Below are positions 5,870-6,767 of a stretch of DNA of 6,767 nt, in pieces. The notes beneath the pieces were generated by a model that had not been told where the DNA came from, did not search any database, and saw nothing but the letters and a program-made list of their open reading frames with translations. Positions within the stretch are counted from its first letter, which is position 1. The number at the start of each line of letters is the position of its first letter. Source of the DNA: an uncultured Verrucomicrobiota bacterium. GTDB taxonomy: Bacteria > Verrucomicrobiota > Verrucomicrobiia > Limisphaerales > UBA1096. Both the position numbers and the translations under genes were made by a program. The stretch spans positions 1 to 6,767 of the forward strand of contig CAJXAU010000092.1 of assembly GCA_913050205.1 (NCBI GenBank). Reading direction: 5' to 3'.

Positions 5870-6767
5870 ATGATTTTGCCTTGGCGGATTTGTCGGATCG
5901 GGTTGATTTTGTCGCTGTTTTCATTGGTTTCGCTTGGCCAAGCGGAGGAGACCAAGCGGCCCAACGTCTTGTTCATCGCCGTGGATGATCTCAATAACGA
6001 CCTCGGTTGCTACGGGCATCCGCTGGTCAAGTCGCCCAACATCGATCGCTTGGCCAAGCGCGGAGTTCAGTTCGATCGCGCCTACTGTCAGTACCCAGTC
6101 TGCAATCCCAGCCGCTCGTCTTTCATGACCGGCCTTTACCCGGAACAGACCGGGGTGCTCTCCAACGCCGGGGATTTTCGCAAACGCCACCCCGACTTGC
6201 CGACGCTGTCGCAGCACTTCATGAACAACGGCTACTTCGCGGCGCGCGTTGGCAAGATTTATCACTACGGCGTCCCGCTGCAGATCGGCACCTCGGGAGA
6301 GGACGATTCCGCATCGTGGAACAAGGTGGCCAACCCGATCGGCATCGATCGCACCGAGTTGGAACCGATCTCAACACTCGTCAAGGGCAAGTACGGCGGC
6401 ACCATCTCGTGGCGCATCATCGACGGAAAGGACGAGGACCACACCGACGGCAAGGGCGCGCTCGATGCCATCCGGATCATGAAGGATCATCACCCGGACA
6501 AAACTGGCAAGCCGTTCTTCCTCGCGATGGGATTTTTCCGGCCACACACCCCGTACGTTGCGCCGGCGCACTATGCGAAGTTTTACCCCGTCGACAAGAT
6601 TGAGCCGTTGATGGAAAAGCCTGGCGACCGTGACGATATCCCGTCCGTGGGACTGCACGATCGTCCCCTCCAGCGAGAACTCACGTTGGCCAAGCGTAAG
6701 GAAATCATTCAAGCCTACTACGCTTCCATCTCGTTGATGGACGCCTGTGTCGGCCGGTTGCTCGATG
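5870..6767 (+). CDS. Secreted sulfatase, iduronate-2-sulfatase-like (N-terminal part)
   Basis: The frame is open from ATG 5870-5872 to the window end (299 complete codons), so the C-terminal part is missing. Residues 1-25 form a signal peptide (Arg6, Arg9, a Leu/Ile/Ser-rich core, likely cut after GQA). The mature part starts with PNVLFIAVDDLNNDLGCYG (31-49) holding the Asp39/Asp40 metal ligands, then SPNIDRLAKRG and the sulfatase signature CNPSR (78-82). Cys78 would become formylglycine, so a maturase must exist elsewhere in the genome. GKIYHYG (127-133) and FFRPHTPYVAP (about 223-233) fit the iduronate-2-sulfatase-like branch. Such enzymes remove sulfate esters from polysaccharides in the periplasm or outside; the substrate is unknown. 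The start context TTTGCCCATG is identical to that of the rhodanese gene, without Shine-Dalgarno. Three iterated palindrome copies lie within the gene. Confidence 0.93.
   Translation, partial: MILPWRICRIGLILSLFSLVSLGQAEETKRPNVLFIAVDDLNNDLGCYGHPLVKSPNIDRLAKRGVQFDRAYCQYPVCNPSRSSFMTGLYPEQTGVLSNAGDFRKRHPDLPTLSQHFMNNGYFAARVGKIYHYGVPLQIGTSGEDDSASWNKVANPIGIDRTELEPISTLVKGKYGGTISWRIIDGKDEDHTDGKGALDAIRIMKDHHPDKTGKPFFLAMGFFRPHTPYVAPAHYAKFYPVDKIEPLMEKPGDRDDIPSVGLHDRPLQRELTLAKRKEIIQAYYASISLMDACVGRLLD
5931..5944. repeat. Iterated palindrome copy 9 (CGCTTGGCCAAGCG)
   Basis: A perfect 14-bp palindrome inside the sulfatase gene. It is read in the shifted phase as Ser-Leu-Gly-Gln-Ala, exactly over the predicted signal-peptide cleavage site. 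Confidence 0.85.
6047..6060. repeat. Iterated palindrome copy 10 (CGCTTGGCCAAGCG)
   Basis: A perfect 14-bp palindrome identical to the copy 116 bp upstream but read in the other phase as Arg-Leu-Ala-Lys-Arg. Two identical DNA words in two phases of one gene are notable. Confidence 0.85.
6686..6693. repeat. Iterated palindrome core copy 11 (TTGGCCAA)
   Basis: An 8-bp core inside the sulfatase gene, continuing as TTGGCCAAGCG and read as Leu-Ala-Lys-Arg. Confidence 0.75.

Noticed and set aside
3191..5930. Palindrome-free block over the MBL and desaturase genes as a sign of horizontal transfer
   Set aside because: A 2.7-kb gap is only mildly unusual at 11 copies per 6.8 kb, a 2-kb gap also exists within cinA-ferredoxin, and I see no composition change or mobile element at the edges.
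128..6693. TTGGCCAA copies as a CRISPR array or transposon ends
   Set aside because: Spacing is irregular, from about 90 bases to 2.7 kb, the copies are mostly inside intact genes, and no target duplications or transposase are present.

Overview
The window looks like chromosomal DNA of a moderately GC-rich bacterium of the Planctomycetota/Verrucomicrobiota type. That placement is an inference. It rests on an exported iduronate-2-sulfatase-like sulfatase, an exported ComEC-like metallo-beta-lactamase-fold protein, a ferredoxin with a CIDCDLC cluster loop, and the lack of an obvious Shine-Dalgarno sequence at any of the six complete starts. No RNA gene, CRISPR array, insertion sequence or prophage was seen.

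Layout: (1) 1-125 (+), the last 40 codons of an unrecognised protein. (2) 141-515 (-), a single-domain rhodanese with an intact active-site Cys, convergent with gene 1 and separated by only 15 bp. (3) 610-1875 (+), full-length two-domain CinA, divergent from the rhodanese. Its stop codon touches the stop of (4) 1876-2109 (-), a small acidic single-cluster ferredoxin. (5) 2172-3341 (-), a full-length NifS/IscS-like protein in which the PLP-binding lysine is Arg. (6) 3366-4424 (-), a secreted MBL-fold protein. Genes 6, 5 and 4 lie head-to-tail and probably form one transcription unit. (7) A good intrinsic terminator on the minus strand at 4496-4530 ends the unit of (8) 4558-5721 (-), a membrane fatty-acid desaturase with an unusual C-terminal coiled coil. 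(9) 5870-6767 (+), the N-terminal 299 codons of a secreted sulfatase, cut by the window end and divergent from the desaturase.

Functional picture: the rhodanese, the desulfurase-like protein and the ferredoxin share a sulfur/persulfide/Fe-S theme. The desulfurase-like protein cannot work by the standard mechanism because the internal-aldimine lysine and several other catalytic positions are replaced, while the persulfide-loop Cys is kept. The MBL protein and the sulfatase are predicted to leave the cytoplasm. CinA belongs to pyridine-nucleotide salvage.

The strongest pattern not explained by the genes is the palindrome TTGGCCAA, often extended to GCTTGGCCAAGC. It occurs 11 times in 6.8 kb, in coding and non-coding DNA and in two reading frames, where about 0.1 copies of the 8-mer are expected by chance. 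It resembles a HIP1-type highly iterated palindrome. The two best leads are this palindrome and the lysine-less desulfurase.
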